A DNA stretch of 64,000 nucleotides from Isoptericola dokdonensis DS-3. GTDB taxonomy: Bacteria > Actinomycetota > Actinomycetes > Actinomycetales > Cellulomonadaceae. The notes under the pieces were generated by a model that saw only the letters and a program-made list of their open reading frames with translations, was not told the DNA's origin and searched no databases. Position 1 is the stretch's first letter. Each line of letters starts with the position of its first letter. The DNA is taken from assembly GCF_001636295.1 (NCBI RefSeq), contig NZ_CP014209.1:2046001-2110000 (forward strand). The letters are read 5' to 3'. The position numbers and the translations under genes were made by a program. Shown here one piece after another: positions 37,456 through 47,246 of the stretch.

Positions 37456-40092
37456 ATGAGACTGCACCGCACCGTCGCCGGCCTGAGCGGCATCGCCGTG
37501 GCCACCTCCTGCGTCGTCGGCCTCGCGCCGACGGCGACCGCCACCCCGTCCCCCGGCACGAGCGGCCCCGACCGCGCCGAGGCGGCGGGTGCGTCGGCCC
37601 GGTCGTCGTTCGCCGACCTGGTCGCGGCGGCGAAGAAGTCCCTGCCCGAGCGCGCCACGGACGGCGCGATCGACATGCCGTCGTCGTACCCGTCGCAGCC
37701 CGCGCTGAAGGTCTTCGACCCGGTCGCGGACGACGCGACGACGAGGAACGGCACGATCGCCTACTCCGACATCGCGCCGCGCCTGACCGAGCTCATGGCG
37801 AGCAGCGACCGCGTGTCGACGCAGGTCGTCGGGCAGTCCACGCAGGGCCGCGACCTGTACCTGGTGACGATCACGGCGCCGGAGTCGCGGTCGCAGACGA
37901 CGCAGCAGACGCGGTGGCGCGAGAAGATCCGCACCTCCCCCGCGGCCGCCGCCAAGGACCGTGCGCTCGCGAAGGGCTACAAGACGCCGGTCTGGTTCAG
38001 CTCGAACATCCACGGCAACGAGTGGGAGGGCACGGACGCGGCGATGCGGCTCCTCGAGGAGCTCGCGACGTCCGACGACCCGGCGACCCTCGACCTGCTG
38101 CGCGAGCACCGCGTGTACCTGTCGCTCACGCTCAACCCGGACGGCCGCACCGCCGCGACCCGCGCGACCACGCTGAGCCTCGACGCGAACCGGGACATGG
38201 TGACCGGGACCACGCCGGAGGCGCGCTCGTTCGTCGCCACGACCCAGGCGCTGCAGCCGCTGTACGCGGCGGACTTCCACGGGTACACGGGTGTGCTCCA
38301 GGTGGAGCCGTGCGGTCCGCCGCACGGCGACAACTACGAGTACGACCTGTTCATCCCGCACGGCTACGCGCTGGCACGGCAGGTGGAGGACGACGTCGTC
38401 GCGGCGGACATCCCCGGCAACACGTACTACGACACCGCCACCGGCGACGTCGTCGAGGAGAACACCGGCAACATCCTCATCCCCTACCGGGACACGCCGT
38501 CGGGCTGGGACGACTACCCGCCGATCTTCACCGCGCAGTACGCGGCGTTCCACGGCGCGGTGACGAGCACGGTCGAGCTGCCGCACGGCCGCGACCGGGG
38601 GCTGGGCACGACGACGCCACAGGACGCCGCGATCAACACCGAGGTCGCGCACGCCACGATGGTGTCGATGCTCGACTACGTGGCGGCGCACAGCGACGAG
38701 ATGCTGGCCGACCAGATCGAGGTGTTCCGGCGCGGGGTCGCCGGCGCCCCGAAGCAGCAGCTCACCGAGGCGGGGGTGGCGGCGGTGCCCGGGCCGGACG
38801 AGTGGAAGGCCCTGTGGGACGTCAGCGACGACCAGGAGCCGGTCGACCTGCCGCGCGCGTACGTCATCCCGGTGGGTGCGGGGCAGCGGTCGTCGTCGGA
38901 CGCGGAGGCGCTGGTGGACCAGCTGCTGTTCCACGGCGTGGAGGTGCAGCGGCTGTGGACGCCGACGACGATCGACGGGGTGCGCTACCCGGTGGGGTCG
39001 TTCGTCGTGGACATGCACCAGCCGCGCCGCGGCCTCGCGAACGTGCTCCTGGCGACGGGTTCCGACATCTCCGCGAAGCTGCCGTCGATGTACGACATCT
39101 CGGCGTGGAGCCTCGGTGACCTGTGGGGGGCCACGGTGGACGCCGTGGGCTCCACGACGGACCGCGAGCTGCGGCTCACCGTCCCGCTGCAGCTCGTGCC
39201 GCAGGACGGCTACCTGCCGTGGGGCGCGAAGCACGTCGCGTTCGACCTGGCGGGCGTCGAGGACTTCCGGGCACTCAACGCGCTGCTCGAGGAGGACGCC
39301 CCGGTGTGGCTGCTCGACGACGGCCGGGCCGCCGTCGGACCGGCCGGGATCCCCGCGGCGCGCGACGCCGTGGCGGACTTCGACATCCGGTTCGAGGCGC
39401 TGAGCGGCAAGGAGGTCAAGGCCCTGGGTGACGCCACGGAGCTGGAGGACCTCACGGTCGCGTACGTGGGCGCGCAGGACGACCTGCTGTCCCTCACCGA
39501 GCTCGGCTTCGACGACCTGGTGCGGGTCACCGCGTCCGGCGTGGACGCGGGTGCGGCCACGGGGACGACGGGCCTGGAGGACGCCGACGTGCTGTGGGTC
39601 GGGTCGTCGTTCAACCCGGGCGCGACCGGCGACGCCGCGGTCGAGGCGTGGCTGGCCGACGGCGGCGCGATCGTGGGCCGCACGGCGGCGGCGTTCGACG
39701 CGGCGGCGGCGTACGGCCTGGTCGAGGGGCAGGCGGTGACGGGCAACCGCAGCGGCAACGGCATCGTGGCGGTCGACACCCCGGACGCGTCGATGTTCGC
39801 GGACCACCCGCAGGACGAGTCGTTCATCTACCCGGCGGTGTGGTTCACCGGGCTGGGCGAGGGGACGACCGTCGAGCTGTCGTACGCCGACGACCCGCTG
39901 CTCGCGGGCCACTGGAACGCGTCGTCCGGGGCGGGCCCCGACCAGGCGGCGGGTCAGGCCGCCGTCGTGTCGGGCGAGTCGGCGGACGGCGCCCGGGCGG
40001 TGGTGTTCGGCACGACGCCGTTCTTCCGCACCCACCCGAAGGGCGGGCTGAGCCAGGCGGCCACGGCGATCTTCTGGGCCACCTCCGACTGA
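37456..40092 (+). CDS. Secreted M14 zinc carboxypeptidase
   Basis: 878 aa, far longer than the catalytic domain. Signal peptide MRLHRTVAGLSGIAVATSCVVGLAPTATA; catalytic M14 domain about 80-420 with zinc ligands in SNIHGNEWEG (about residues 189-198), the substrate Asn/Arg in LDANRDM, the third ligand in DFHGYTG (His about 275) and the catalytic Glu in TSTVELPHGRD (about 374). The C-terminal 430 residues form extra beta-rich domains, including a class-I glutamine-amidotransferase-like fold (VAYVGAQDD, VAVDTPDASMFADHPQDESFIYP), as in large actinobacterial M14 proteins. Extracellular peptide scavenging is likely. Confidence 0.9.
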   Translation: MRLHRTVAGLSGIAVATSCVVGLAPTATATPSPGTSGPDRAEAAGASARSSFADLVAAAKKSLPERATDGAIDMPSSYPSQPALKVFDPVADDATTRNGTIAYSDIAPRLTELMASSDRVSTQVVGQSTQGRDLYLVTITAPESRSQTTQQTRWREKIRTSPAAAAKDRALAKGYKTPVWFSSNIHGNEWEGTDAAMRLLEELATSDDPATLDLLREHRVYLSLTLNPDGRTAATRATTLSLDANRDMVTGTTPEARSFVATTQALQPLYAADFHGYTGVLQVEPCGPPHGDNYEYDLFIPHGYALARQVEDDVVAADIPGNTYYDTATGDVVEENTGNILIPYRDTPSGWDDYPPIFTAQYAAFHGAVTSTVELPHGRDRGLGTTTPQDAAINTEVAHATMVSMLDYVAAHSDEMLADQIEVFRRGVAGAPKQQLTEAGVAAVPGPDEWKALWDVSDDQEPVDLPRAYVIPVGAGQRSSSDAEALVDQLLFHGVEVQRLWTPTTIDGVRYPVGSFVVDMHQPRRGLANVLLATGSDISAKLPSMYDISAWSLGDLWGATVDAVGSTTDRELRLTVPLQLVPQDGYLPWGAKHVAFDLAGVEDFRALNALLEEDAPVWLLDDGRAAVGPAGIPAARDAVADFDIRFEALSGKEVKALGDATELEDLTVAYVGAQDDLLSLTELGFDDLVRVTASGVDAGAATGTTGLEDADVLWVGSSFNPGATGDAAVEAWLADGGAIVGRTAAAFDAAAAYGLVEGQAVTGNRSGNGIVAVDTPDASMFADHPQDESFIYPAVWFTGLGEGTTVELSYADDPLLAGHWNASSGAGPDQAAGQAAVVSGESADGARAVVFGTTPFFRTHPKGGLSQAATAIFWATSD

Positions 40093-40116
40093 CGGGCACG
40101 CTCGCAGCAGCACGAA

Positions 40117-40147
40117 GGGCCGGCACCGGTTCCCCCGGTGCCGGCCC
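40117..40147 (+). terminator. Terminator after the carboxypeptidase gene
   Basis: GGGCCGGCACCGG (40117-40129) and CCGGTGCCGGCCC (40135-40147) form a perfect 13-bp stem with a 5-base loop, 25 bp after the stop. Confidence 0.85.
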
Positions 40148-40199
40148 TCGTCGCGCTGCGACGCCGCGCGCGGGAAGGATCGAGCGTGCAGGCCCCGAC

Positions 40200-40514
40200 C
40201 TACCCGGCGTCTCCGGCGTCACCGGCGTCGTCAGCACGGTGGCGTCGCAGCACGGACTCCATGGCATCGATGTCGGCGCGGACCCGGGCACGTTGGGTCG
40301 GCGCCAGCCTCCTGAGCTGCAGGGCCATCACCGCAGCCTCCTGGTCAGGCGTCAGACCGTCCAGCGGCAGCGGCTCACCGCCGGCGACCGCCGCCGCCAC
40401 CTCTTGCCATCGATCCTGCGCGAGCGCGATCGCCCTCAGCACGTGCAGCCGCAACTCGAGCTCCCTGGTCTCCAGCGGCCGGGGGTCGTCGCCGGGCACG
40501 GTCTCAGCGTTCAC
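40200..40514 (-). CDS. Small protein resembling the GyrA/ParC coiled-coil segment
   Basis: 104 aa. LELRLHVLRAIALAQDRWQEVAAAV followed by LTPDQEAAVMALQLRRLAPTQRARVRADIDAME parallels the GyrA stretch of about 80 residues that contains RLHIVEGL..ALD..DEVI and LSE.QA.AIL.MRL.RLTGLE..KI..E. The catalytic Tyr domain and the beta-pinwheel are absent, so it cannot be a topoisomerase. It could compete with or bind gyrase, or be an unrelated helical protein. GTG start 40514 has a weak ribosome site. The tail DDAGDAGDAG is low-complexity. Confidence 0.6.
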   Translation of the reverse strand: MNAETVPGDDPRPLETRELELRLHVLRAIALAQDRWQEVAAAVAGGEPLPLDGLTPDQEAAVMALQLRRLAPTQRARVRADIDAMESVLRRHRADDAGDAGDAG

Positions 40515-40603
40515 GTCGTCAGGATGTCACGGCACCTCGGCGACCGCCCGGAGGCGCTGTTCCGTCGACCAGGTGCTGGGATGGCGACGAACGGCCGCCG
40601 CGG

Positions 40604-42904
40604 TCAGCGCACCGGCACGGCGTCGGCCGACTGCTCGGCGTCCACCCGCGCGGCCCGCAGCCGGGACAGGACTACCGCGCCGAACGCGATCGCGGCGGCC
40701 ACCAGCGCGATCCCGATGCGCAGCGTGTGGTTGGCGTCCGCGGGCACGCTGAGCATGACGACGGCGGGGGCGATGAGCAGCGAGACGAGGTTCATCACCT
40801 TGATGAGCGGGTTGATGGCCGGGCCGGCGGTGTCCTTGAAGGGGTCGCCGACGGTGTCGCCGATGACGGTGGCGGCGTGCGCCTCCGAACCCTTGCCGCC
40901 GTACGCGCCGTCCTCGACGATCTTCTTCGCGTTGTCCCACGCGCCGCCGGAGTTGGCGAGGAAGATCGCCATGAGCACGCCGGCGCCGATGGTCCCGGCG
41001 AGGAACCCGGCGAGCGGCCCGACGCCGAGCCCGAACCCGACGGCGATCGGCGCGAACGCGGCGAGCAGGCCGGGGGTGGCGAGCTCGCGCAGCGAGTCCT
41101 TCGTGCAGATGTCGACCACGCGGCCGTACTCCGGGCGCTCCTCGTACGTCATGATCCCGGGGTGCTCGCGGAACTGGCGGCGCACCTCCATGACGATGGC
41201 CCCGGCGGCACGGGTGACGGCGTCGATCGCCAGGCCGGAGAACAGGAACACCGTGGCGGCGCCGAGGATGACGCCCACCAGCGTGACGGGCGAGATGATC
41301 TCGTAGCTGAGCATCGACCCGACCAGCCCGGACCCGACGGTGGTGACCTCGGCGACCGCCTTCTCGACGGCGTCGGCGTAGGACCCGAACAGCGCGGTGG
41401 CGGCGAGCACCGCCGTCGCGATGGCGATGCCCTTGGTGATGGCCTTGGTGGTGTTGCCGACGGCGTCGAGGTCGGTGAGGATCTGCGCGGCCTCGCCCTC
41501 CTCGGCGTCGTTCGCGGAGACGTCACGAGACATCTCGTAGATGCCCTGCGCGTTGTCGCTCACGGGCCCGAACGTGTCCATCGCGACGATGACGCCCACC
41601 GTCGTGAGGAGGCCGCAGCCGGCGAGCGCCACGAGGAACAGGGACAACCAGATGGACCCGCCGGCCAGGAGGAACACGCCGCAGATGGCGGCGGCGATGA
41701 TGCCCGCGGTGTAGACGGCGGACTCGAAGCCGACCCCGATGCCGGACAGCACGACCGTCGCGGCGCCCGTCTTCGACGTGGCGGCGACGTGCCGGGTGGG
41801 CTTGGAGTCGGTGCCGGTGAAGTAGCCGGTGACCCACAGGATGATGCCGGCCAGGACGATCCCGACGAGCACGGCGAGGGAGGCGACGACCCGCGGGTCG
41901 GAGGTGACGCCGCTGAGGTCGGCCGTGCCGCCCATCGCGGCGAACGAGTCGGGCAGGTAGGCGAACGCTGCCAACCCGGCGAGGACCGCGCCGACGACGG
42001 CCGAGATGTAGAAGCCGCGGTTGATGGCCCGCAGCCCCGACTCCGTGCCGCGCACGCGGGTGATGAGGACGCCCAGCAGGGCGACGAACGCGCCGATGGC
42101 CGTGACGACCAGCGGGAAGACGAGCCCCTGCTCCCCCATGACGGCCTTGCCGAGGATGAGCGCGGCCACCAGGGTGACGGCGTAGGACTCGAAGAGGTCG
42201 GCGGCCATGCCGGCGCAGTCGCCGACGTTGTCGCCCACGTTGTCGGCGATGGTCGCGGCGTTGCGGGGGTCGTCCTCGGGGATGCCTTGCTCGACCTTGC
42301 CGACGAGGTCGGCGCCGACGTCGGCCGCCTTGGTGAAGATGCCGCCGCCGACCCGCATGAACATCGCGAGCAGCGCGGCCCCGAACCCGAAACCTTCCAG
42401 GACGGCCGGTGCGTCCCCGCGGTAGATCAGCACGACGACGGCCGCCCCGAACAGGCCGAGGCCGACGACGGACATGCCGACGACGCCGCCGGTGCGGAAC
42501 GCGATCCGCGCGCCGGTGGCCCGGCCGTCGGGGCCGGTGGCCGCGGCGGCGACGCGCACGTTGGCCCGCACGGCGAGCCACATGCCGAGGTAGCCGATGG
42601 CGGCGGAGAAGCCGGCGCCGACGAGGAACGCGATCGACCGGCCGATGCGGACGTCCCCGTCGCCGGGGAGCAGGAACAGCAGGCCGAACACGACGACGGC
42701 GAACAGTGCCAGCGTGCGAAACTGCCGGCTGAGGTAGGCCGACGCACCCTCCTGCACGCCACGGGCGATGTCCTGCATCGCGGCGGTGCCGTCGCCGTAG
42801 GCGAGCACCTGCTTGCGCAGCACGGCTGCGCACACCAGTGATGCCAGGGCGATCACCGCGATGACGGCGACGATCGTGATGCTGTCCGCTCCGAGTGTGA
42901 GCAT
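40604..42904 (-). CDS. hppA: Membrane-bound proton-translocating pyrophosphatase, K+-independent type
   Basis: Pumps H+ using pyrophosphate hydrolysis; 766 aa with about 16 helices. The pyrophosphate site is visible in EDDPRNAATIADNVGDNVGDCAGMAADLFESYAV (DNVGD repeats, about residues 220-254) and in GGAWDNAKK and AATVIGDTVGDPFKDTAGPAINPLIKV (about 630-690). The diagnostic position reads GNTTKA (about 475): Lys here, rather than Ala, marks the K+-independent class. Divergent from cstA across a 273-bp gap with a 10-bp hairpin in its leader. Confidence 0.97.
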   Translation of the reverse strand: MLTLGADSITIVAVIAVIALASLVCAAVLRKQVLAYGDGTAAMQDIARGVQEGASAYLSRQFRTLALFAVVVFGLLFLLPGDGDVRIGRSIAFLVGAGFSAAIGYLGMWLAVRANVRVAAAATGPDGRATGARIAFRTGGVVGMSVVGLGLFGAAVVVLIYRGDAPAVLEGFGFGAALLAMFMRVGGGIFTKAADVGADLVGKVEQGIPEDDPRNAATIADNVGDNVGDCAGMAADLFESYAVTLVAALILGKAVMGEQGLVFPLVVTAIGAFVALLGVLITRVRGTESGLRAINRGFYISAVVGAVLAGLAAFAYLPDSFAAMGGTADLSGVTSDPRVVASLAVLVGIVLAGIILWVTGYFTGTDSKPTRHVAATSKTGAATVVLSGIGVGFESAVYTAGIIAAAICGVFLLAGGSIWLSLFLVALAGCGLLTTVGVIVAMDTFGPVSDNAQGIYEMSRDVSANDAEEGEAAQILTDLDAVGNTTKAITKGIAIATAVLAATALFGSYADAVEKAVAEVTTVGSGLVGSMLSYEIISPVTLVGVILGAATVFLFSGLAIDAVTRAAGAIVMEVRRQFREHPGIMTYEERPEYGRVVDICTKDSLRELATPGLLAAFAPIAVGFGLGVGPLAGFLAGTIGAGVLMAIFLANSGGAWDNAKKIVEDGAYGGKGSEAHAATVIGDTVGDPFKDTAGPAINPLIKVMNLVSLLIAPAVVMLSVPADANHTLRIGIALVAAAIAFGAVVLSRLRAARVDAEQSADAVPVR

Positions 42905-42972
42905 CCGTCCTCCTCGACGTGTGCCACGTGCACCTGGTCGACGGCGACCGGGCGCAGCGCCTGGGGAAAAGC

Positions 42973-42998
42973 TCCCGTCGTCGCCGTTGACGACGGGA
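42973..42998 (-). other. Hairpin in the hppA leader region
   Basis: TCCCGTCGTC (42973-42982) and GACGACGGGA (42989-42998) pair perfectly around a 6-base loop, about 70-95 bases upstream of the hppA start at 42904. It may be a leader RNA structure or a protein site. Confidence 0.45.
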
Positions 42999-43069
42999 TG
43001 CCGGGGAGTCTACCCACATGTGACGGCGGTCACGAACGCGCCCCGGGCGACGAGTCGTGACGCCCCGAC

Positions 43070-43093
43070 GACGCACGTGCCGACGCACGTGCC
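43070..43093. promoter_or_regulatory. Tandem 12-bp repeat with palindromic core upstream of cstA
   Basis: GACGCACGTGCC occurs twice head to tail (43070-43081, 43082-43093). Each copy contains the palindrome GCACGTGC. It lies just upstream of a -35-like TTCGAG (43107-43112) and a -10-like TAGAGT (43131-43136) before cstA, so it is well placed for an activator or repressor. Confidence 0.5.
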
Positions 43094-43177
43094 CACGACC
43101 TGCGGATTCGAGAACCCGCGCGGCTGCCCCTAGAGTCGGGGCGAAATCGTGTCAACGACGACCGGACGGGAACGCGC

Positions 43178-44890
43178 ATGAACTCCCTCGTGCTGATGAT
43201 CGTCGGCCTCGCCATGGTGCTGGCCGGCTACTTCCTCTACTCGAAGTTCCTCGGGAAACGTGTGTACCAGCTCGACGCGAGCTTCCGCACCCCGGCCCAC
43301 GAGGTGAACGACGGCGTCGACTTCGTGCCGACCAACAAGTTCGTCCTGTGGGGCCACCACTTCACCTCGGTCGCCGGCGCGGCACCCATCGTCGGACCCG
43401 CCGTCGCCGTCATCTGGGGGTGGCTGCCCGCCTTCCTGTGGGTCACCCTCGGCACGGTGTTCTTCGCGGGCATGCACGACATGGGCGCCCTGTGGGCGTC
43501 CGTGCGCAACCGCGGCCAGTCCATGGGCATGCTGTCCGGGCGGTACATCGGGGCGCGCGGGCGCAACCTGTTCCTCGTCGTGATCTTCCTGCTGCTGCTC
43601 ATGGTGGTCGCGGCGTTCGCGACCGTCATCACGAACCTGCTCATCTCGACCCCGACGTCCGTCATCCCCGTGTGGGGTGCCATCGTCGTCGCGCTGATCG
43701 TCGGCCAGATGATCTACCGCTGGAAGATCAGCCTGCCGCTCACCACCGTCATCGGCGTCGTCGCCCTGTACGGGCTGATCCTCCTGGGCGACCGGTTCCC
43801 GGTCGAGCTGCCCGACCCGATCCTCGGCATGTCCCCGGCGGCGTTCTGGATCACGGCGCTGTTCCTGTACGCGGGCATCGCGTCCTTGCTGCCGGTGTGG
43901 GTGCTGCTCCAGCCCCGCGACTACATCAACGGCGTCCAGCTCTTCGTCGGCCTCGCGCTGCTCTACGGGGCCGTGCTGATCGCCAACCCGACGATCGTGG
44001 CCCCCGCCATCAACAGCGCCGTCCCCGAGGGCACGCCGTCCATCGTGCCGCTGCTGTTCGTGACCGTCGCGTGCGGCGCCATCTCGGGCTTCCACGGCAT
44101 GGTGTCGTCCGGCACGTCGTCGAAGCAGCTCGACAAGGAGACCGACGGCCGGTTCGTCGGCTACTTCGGGGCCGTCGGCGAGGGCATGCTGGCGCTCGGC
44201 GCGATCATCGCCGCGACGGCCGGCTACCAGACGCTCGCCGACTGGGAGGCCGTGTACAGCGCGTTCAACCAGGGCGGTGTCTCCGCGTTCGTCGAGGGCG
44301 GCGGCGCGATCATGAACGCGGGTCTCGGGATCTCGCCGTCGCTCTCCGCGACGATCCTCGCGACGATGGCCGTGCTGTTCGCCGCCACCACCATGGACAC
44401 CGGCGTGCGCCTGCAACGGTTCGTCGTCCAGGAAGCCGGCGAGGTGCTGGGCGTGAAGGTCAACAAGGCCGTCGCGACGCTGGTCGTGCTGGTCGTCGCC
44501 ATGGCGCTGACCTTCTCCACCGGCGCCGACGGCTCCGGCGGCCTGCTCATCTGGCCGCTCTTCGGCACGACGAACCAGCTCCTGGCGTCGCTGACGCTGG
44601 CGATCATCGCGGTGATCCTGCTGCGCAAGAAGCGCAACCCGCTGCCGGTGCTGATCCCGCTCGTGTTCGTCATGGTCATGTCGATCTACGCGCTGATCGT
44701 GCAGCTCGGCACCTTCTGGAACGACCAGAACTGGCTGCTGCTCGCCCTCGACGTCGTCATCCTCGTCGCGTCCCTGTGGGTGGCGCTGGAGTCGGCGATC
44801 GCGATGCAGGCGGCCCGCAAGGGCACGTTCGACCCGGAGACGGACGAGCCCGTCACGTCCGGCTCGGTCGGCGCGGGCACGGAGCGCTGA
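43178..44890 (+). CDS. cstA: CstA-family carbon-starvation transporter
   Basis: 570 aa with about 16 helices; the family imports peptides or pyruvate under starvation. Typical sequence: [30 protein letters not shown] at the N-terminus, [42 protein letters not shown], and the conserved SGTSSKQ region in [24 protein letters not shown] 43178 starts MNSLVLM. Its stop shares one base with the start of the small CC-star gene (TGATG), so the next two genes are coupled to it. Confidence 0.96.
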   Translation: MNSLVLMIVGLAMVLAGYFLYSKFLGKRVYQLDASFRTPAHEVNDGVDFVPTNKFVLWGHHFTSVAGAAPIVGPAVAVIWGWLPAFLWVTLGTVFFAGMHDMGALWASVRNRGQSMGMLSGRYIGARGRNLFLVVIFLLLLMVVAAFATVITNLLISTPTSVIPVWGAIVVALIVGQMIYRWKISLPLTTVIGVVALYGLILLGDRFPVELPDPILGMSPAAFWITALFLYAGIASLLPVWVLLQPRDYINGVQLFVGLALLYGAVLIANPTIVAPAINSAVPEGTPSIVPLLFVTVACGAISGFHGMVSSGTSSKQLDKETDGRFVGYFGAVGEGMLALGAIIAATAGYQTLADWEAVYSAFNQGGVSAFVEGGGAIMNAGLGISPSLSATILATMAVLFAATTMDTGVRLQRFVVQEAGEVLGVKVNKAVATLVVLVVAMALTFSTGADGSGGLLIWPLFGTTNQLLASLTLAIIAVILLRKKRNPLPVLIPLVFVMVMSIYALIVQLGTFWNDQNWLLLALDVVILVASLWVALESAIAMQAARKGTFDPETDEPVTSGSVGAGTER

Positions 44891-45147
44891 TGCGCGGCAC
44901 CCTGGGCGCCTTCTCGGCGGGGCTGCGCGAGTTCTACGAGGCGCCGTACCGGCGCACGATGGCTCGTGCCCGCCGCGACGAGGACGACCTGTTCACGCTC
45001 GTCGTCCTCGCCGAGGCGCTCGGGGTGCCGAACCCGGCCTCCTACTACACGGTCGAGATGCTGCCCCTGGTGGCGGACCGGGTGCACGAGTGGCACACCC
45101 GGATCGGCCTGGAACGCTCGCCCCTGGACCACGTGTCGTGCTGCTAG
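44890..45147 (+). CDS. Small CstA-linked protein ending in Cys-Cys (cory-CC-star type)
   Basis: 85 aa, soluble, basic N-terminus ([35 protein letters not shown]), then a helical part and the C-terminal DHVSCC followed directly by the stop. Small proteins ending in CC are known partners of CstA: the Sel_put/YbdD group in enterobacteria and the cory-CC-star group in actinobacteria. The final CC codons overlap the start region of the ArsA-like ATPase gene. Function unproven; the terminal Cys pair suggests thiol or metal chemistry. Confidence 0.8.
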   Translation: MRGTLGAFSAGLREFYEAPYRRTMARARRDEDDLFTLVVLAEALGVPNPASYYTVEMLPLVADRVHEWHTRIGLERSPLDHVSCC

Positions 45148-46133
45148 ACCTCGCCGCGCGGCGGCGCGTGCTGTTCCTCGGCGGCAAGGGCGGCGTCGGC
45201 AAGACGTCGGTCGCGTCGGCGACGGCGTTGGCGGCGGCGCGCTCCGGGCGGCGCGTGCTGGTGGTGTCCACCGACCCGGCGCACAACCTCGGACACCTGT
45301 GGGAGCGCACGGTGGGCGACGACGTCGTGCGCCTCGCCGACGGGCCGGCCGGACCCGACGGGGCGCCCGCCGGGTTCCTCGACGGCGTGGAGGTCGACCC
45401 GGCTCGGACGACCGCGGCGCACCTGGCCGCGGTGCGCGCGACGCTGCGGCGGCTCATGCCGGAGCACCTCGGCGGCGAGGTGGACCGCCACCTCGACCTC
45501 GCCCGGGACGCCCCCGGCATGCACGAGGCGGCCGTGCTGGAGCGCGTCGCGGACCTCGTCGGCGTCGGGCTCGCCGACTACGACCTCGTCGTGTTCGACA
45601 CGGCCCCGTCGGGTCACACGGCGCGCCTGCTGTCCCTGCCGGAGACGATGGGGGCGTGGACCGACGGGCTGCTGCGGCGTCGCGACCGGTCGGAGCGGCT
45701 GGGGGCCGCCGCGCAGATGCTGGGCGGGCGCGGGGAGGCGGAGGCCCGGCGGGACGCCGAGATCCGGTCCGTCCTGACGCGGCGGCGAGAACGGTTCGCC
45801 GTGCTCGCCGACGTCCTCACCGACCGGGAGCGGTGCGCGTTCGTCGTCGTGCTGGCGGCGGAGCGGCTGCCGGTGCTGGAGTCCGTCGAGCTGGTCGCGC
45901 AGCTCGAGGCGCTGCGGGTGCCCGTCGGCGGGCTCGTCGTCAACAAGCGCTCGCCGCGCGACGCCGGCCCGCTGCTCGCCGCCCGCCACGACGCGGAGGC
46001 CGGGCACCTGGCCGTGCTGCGGGACCGCCTGGGGCACCTCCCGCTCGTCGAGGTGCCGCTGCTGCCGGACGACCTCGTGGGCGCGGACGCCCTGGTCGGG
46101 CTCGGCGACCTGCTCGGCGGGCGGCCGGCGTAA
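45138..46133 (+). CDS. ArsA/Get3-like P-loop ATPase
   Basis: 331 aa. The deviant Walker [13 protein letters not shown] (about residues 14-25) is intact, followed by [13 protein letters not shown] (switch I) and [17 protein letters not shown] (switch II, about 155). Such ATPases belong to the ArsA/Get3 group that moves metals or tail-anchored proteins; no arsenite genes are nearby. I chose GTG 45138, which lies inside the end of the CC-star gene, so translation is coupled. A link to maturation of CstA or the CC protein is plausible. Confidence 0.88.
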   Translation: MLLDLAARRRVLFLGGKGGVGKTSVASATALAAARSGRRVLVVSTDPAHNLGHLWERTVGDDVVRLADGPAGPDGAPAGFLDGVEVDPARTTAAHLAAVRATLRRLMPEHLGGEVDRHLDLARDAPGMHEAAVLERVADLVGVGLADYDLVVFDTAPSGHTARLLSLPETMGAWTDGLLRRRDRSERLGAAAQMLGGRGEAEARRDAEIRSVLTRRRERFAVLADVLTDRERCAFVVVLAAERLPVLESVELVAQLEALRVPVGGLVVNKRSPRDAGPLLAARHDAEAGHLAVLRDRLGHLPLVEVPLLPDDLVGADALVGLGDLLGGRPA

Positions 46134-46238
46134 GGGTTCTCCACACCCCCGGCGCGGGGCGTGTACGGGTGTTGTCCACCCGGGGGCGGGGCGGCCAGAC
46201 TCGGGAAAGTCCGCATTCCTCACGAAAGGCCGACGACC

Positions 46239-47198
46239 ATGACCCGCACGACAGCACACGCCCGGCGCAGCCCGGTGCGGCACCGCGTCGCCACCGCCCT
46301 GGCCGCCTTCACCGTCGCCGCCGCCGGACTCCTGGTCTGGTCCACGGCGGGCCCCGCCGCCCCGGCCGGCGCCGCCACCTGCGCCGCCGCCTGGTCCTCC
46401 ACGGCGGTCTACACCGGTGGAGCCGCCGTCTCCCACGGCGGTCAGAACTGGACCGCGCAGTGGTGGACCCAGGGTGAGACGCCTGGCACCACTGGCCAGT
46501 GGGGCGTCTGGCGCGCCGACGGCGCCTGCGGCGGCACCACGACGCCCACCGACCCGCCGACCGACCCGCCGGCCACCGGCGACCTCGTCGTCAGCCGGGC
46601 CCAGTTCGAGCAGATGTTCCCGCAGCGCAGCTCCTTCTACACCTACGACGGTCTCGTGGCCGCCGTCGGCGCCTACCCGGACTTCGCGTCCGCCGGCGGC
46701 CCCGAGATCGCGAAGCGCGAGGCCGCGGCGTTCCTCGCCAACGTCGACCACGAGTCCGGCGGGCTCCGGTACGTCAAGGAGATCAACACCGCGAACTACC
46801 CCCACTACTGCGACGCGTCCCAGCCGTACGGCTGCCCGGCCGGGCAGTCCGCCTACTACGGCAAGGGCCCGATCCAGCTCTCCTGGAACTACAACTACAA
46901 GGCCGCCGGTGACGCCCTCGGCATCGACCTGCTCAACAACCCGTACCTGGTGGAGACCGACCCGGCCGTCGCCTGGAAGACCGCGCTCTGGTACTGGAAC
47001 ACCCAGTCCGGCCCCGGCACGATGACCGGCCACCAGGCCATCGTGAACGGCGCCGGGTTCGGCGAGACGATCCGCTCCATCAACGGCACCCTCGAGTGCA
47101 ACGGCGGCAACCCCGCCCAGGTGCAGAGCCGCATCGCCGCGTTCCAGCGGTTCGTCCAGGTCCTGGGGACGACCACGGGCGGCAACCTGAGCTGCTGA
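46239..47198 (+). CDS. Secreted GH19 chitinase with N-terminal CBM5/12
   Basis: Hydrolyses chitin extracellularly; 319 aa. Signal peptide up to about APAGAAT (residue 47). A CBM5/12 module (about 48-90: WSSTAVYTGGAAVSHGGQNWTAQWWTQGETPG) and a Thr/Pro linker lead to the GH19 domain (about 112-319). The acid/base Glu is near residue 172 (FLANVDHESGGL), and YYGKGPIQLSWNYNY is the second conserved block. Six Cys suggest disulfides. ATG 46239 gives a standard Arg-rich signal. A terminator follows. Confidence 0.95.
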   Translation: MTRTTAHARRSPVRHRVATALAAFTVAAAGLLVWSTAGPAAPAGAATCAAAWSSTAVYTGGAAVSHGGQNWTAQWWTQGETPGTTGQWGVWRADGACGGTTTPTDPPTDPPATGDLVVSRAQFEQMFPQRSSFYTYDGLVAAVGAYPDFASAGGPEIAKREAAAFLANVDHESGGLRYVKEINTANYPHYCDASQPYGCPAGQSAYYGKGPIQLSWNYNYKAAGDALGIDLLNNPYLVETDPAVAWKTALWYWNTQSGPGTMTGHQAIVNGAGFGETIRSINGTLECNGGNPAQVQSRIAAFQRFVQVLGTTTGGNLSC

Positions 47199-47213
47199 GC
47201 CACCTCGGGCCCG

Positions 47214-47246
47214 GGGGCCGTCGGCGGTGCGACCGCCGGCGGCCCC
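47214..47246 (+). terminator. Terminator after the chitinase gene
   Basis: GGGGCCGTCGGCGGT (47214-47228) pairs with ACCGCCGGCGGCCCC (47232-47246), 15 bp with one T-G wobble, loop GCG, 16 bp after the stop. Confidence 0.8.

Noticed and set aside
45138..46133. Arsenite efflux ATPase (arsA)
   Set aside because: The ATPase fold fits, but no arsR, arsB/acr3 or arsC is nearby and it is coupled to cstA and a CC-tailed protein.
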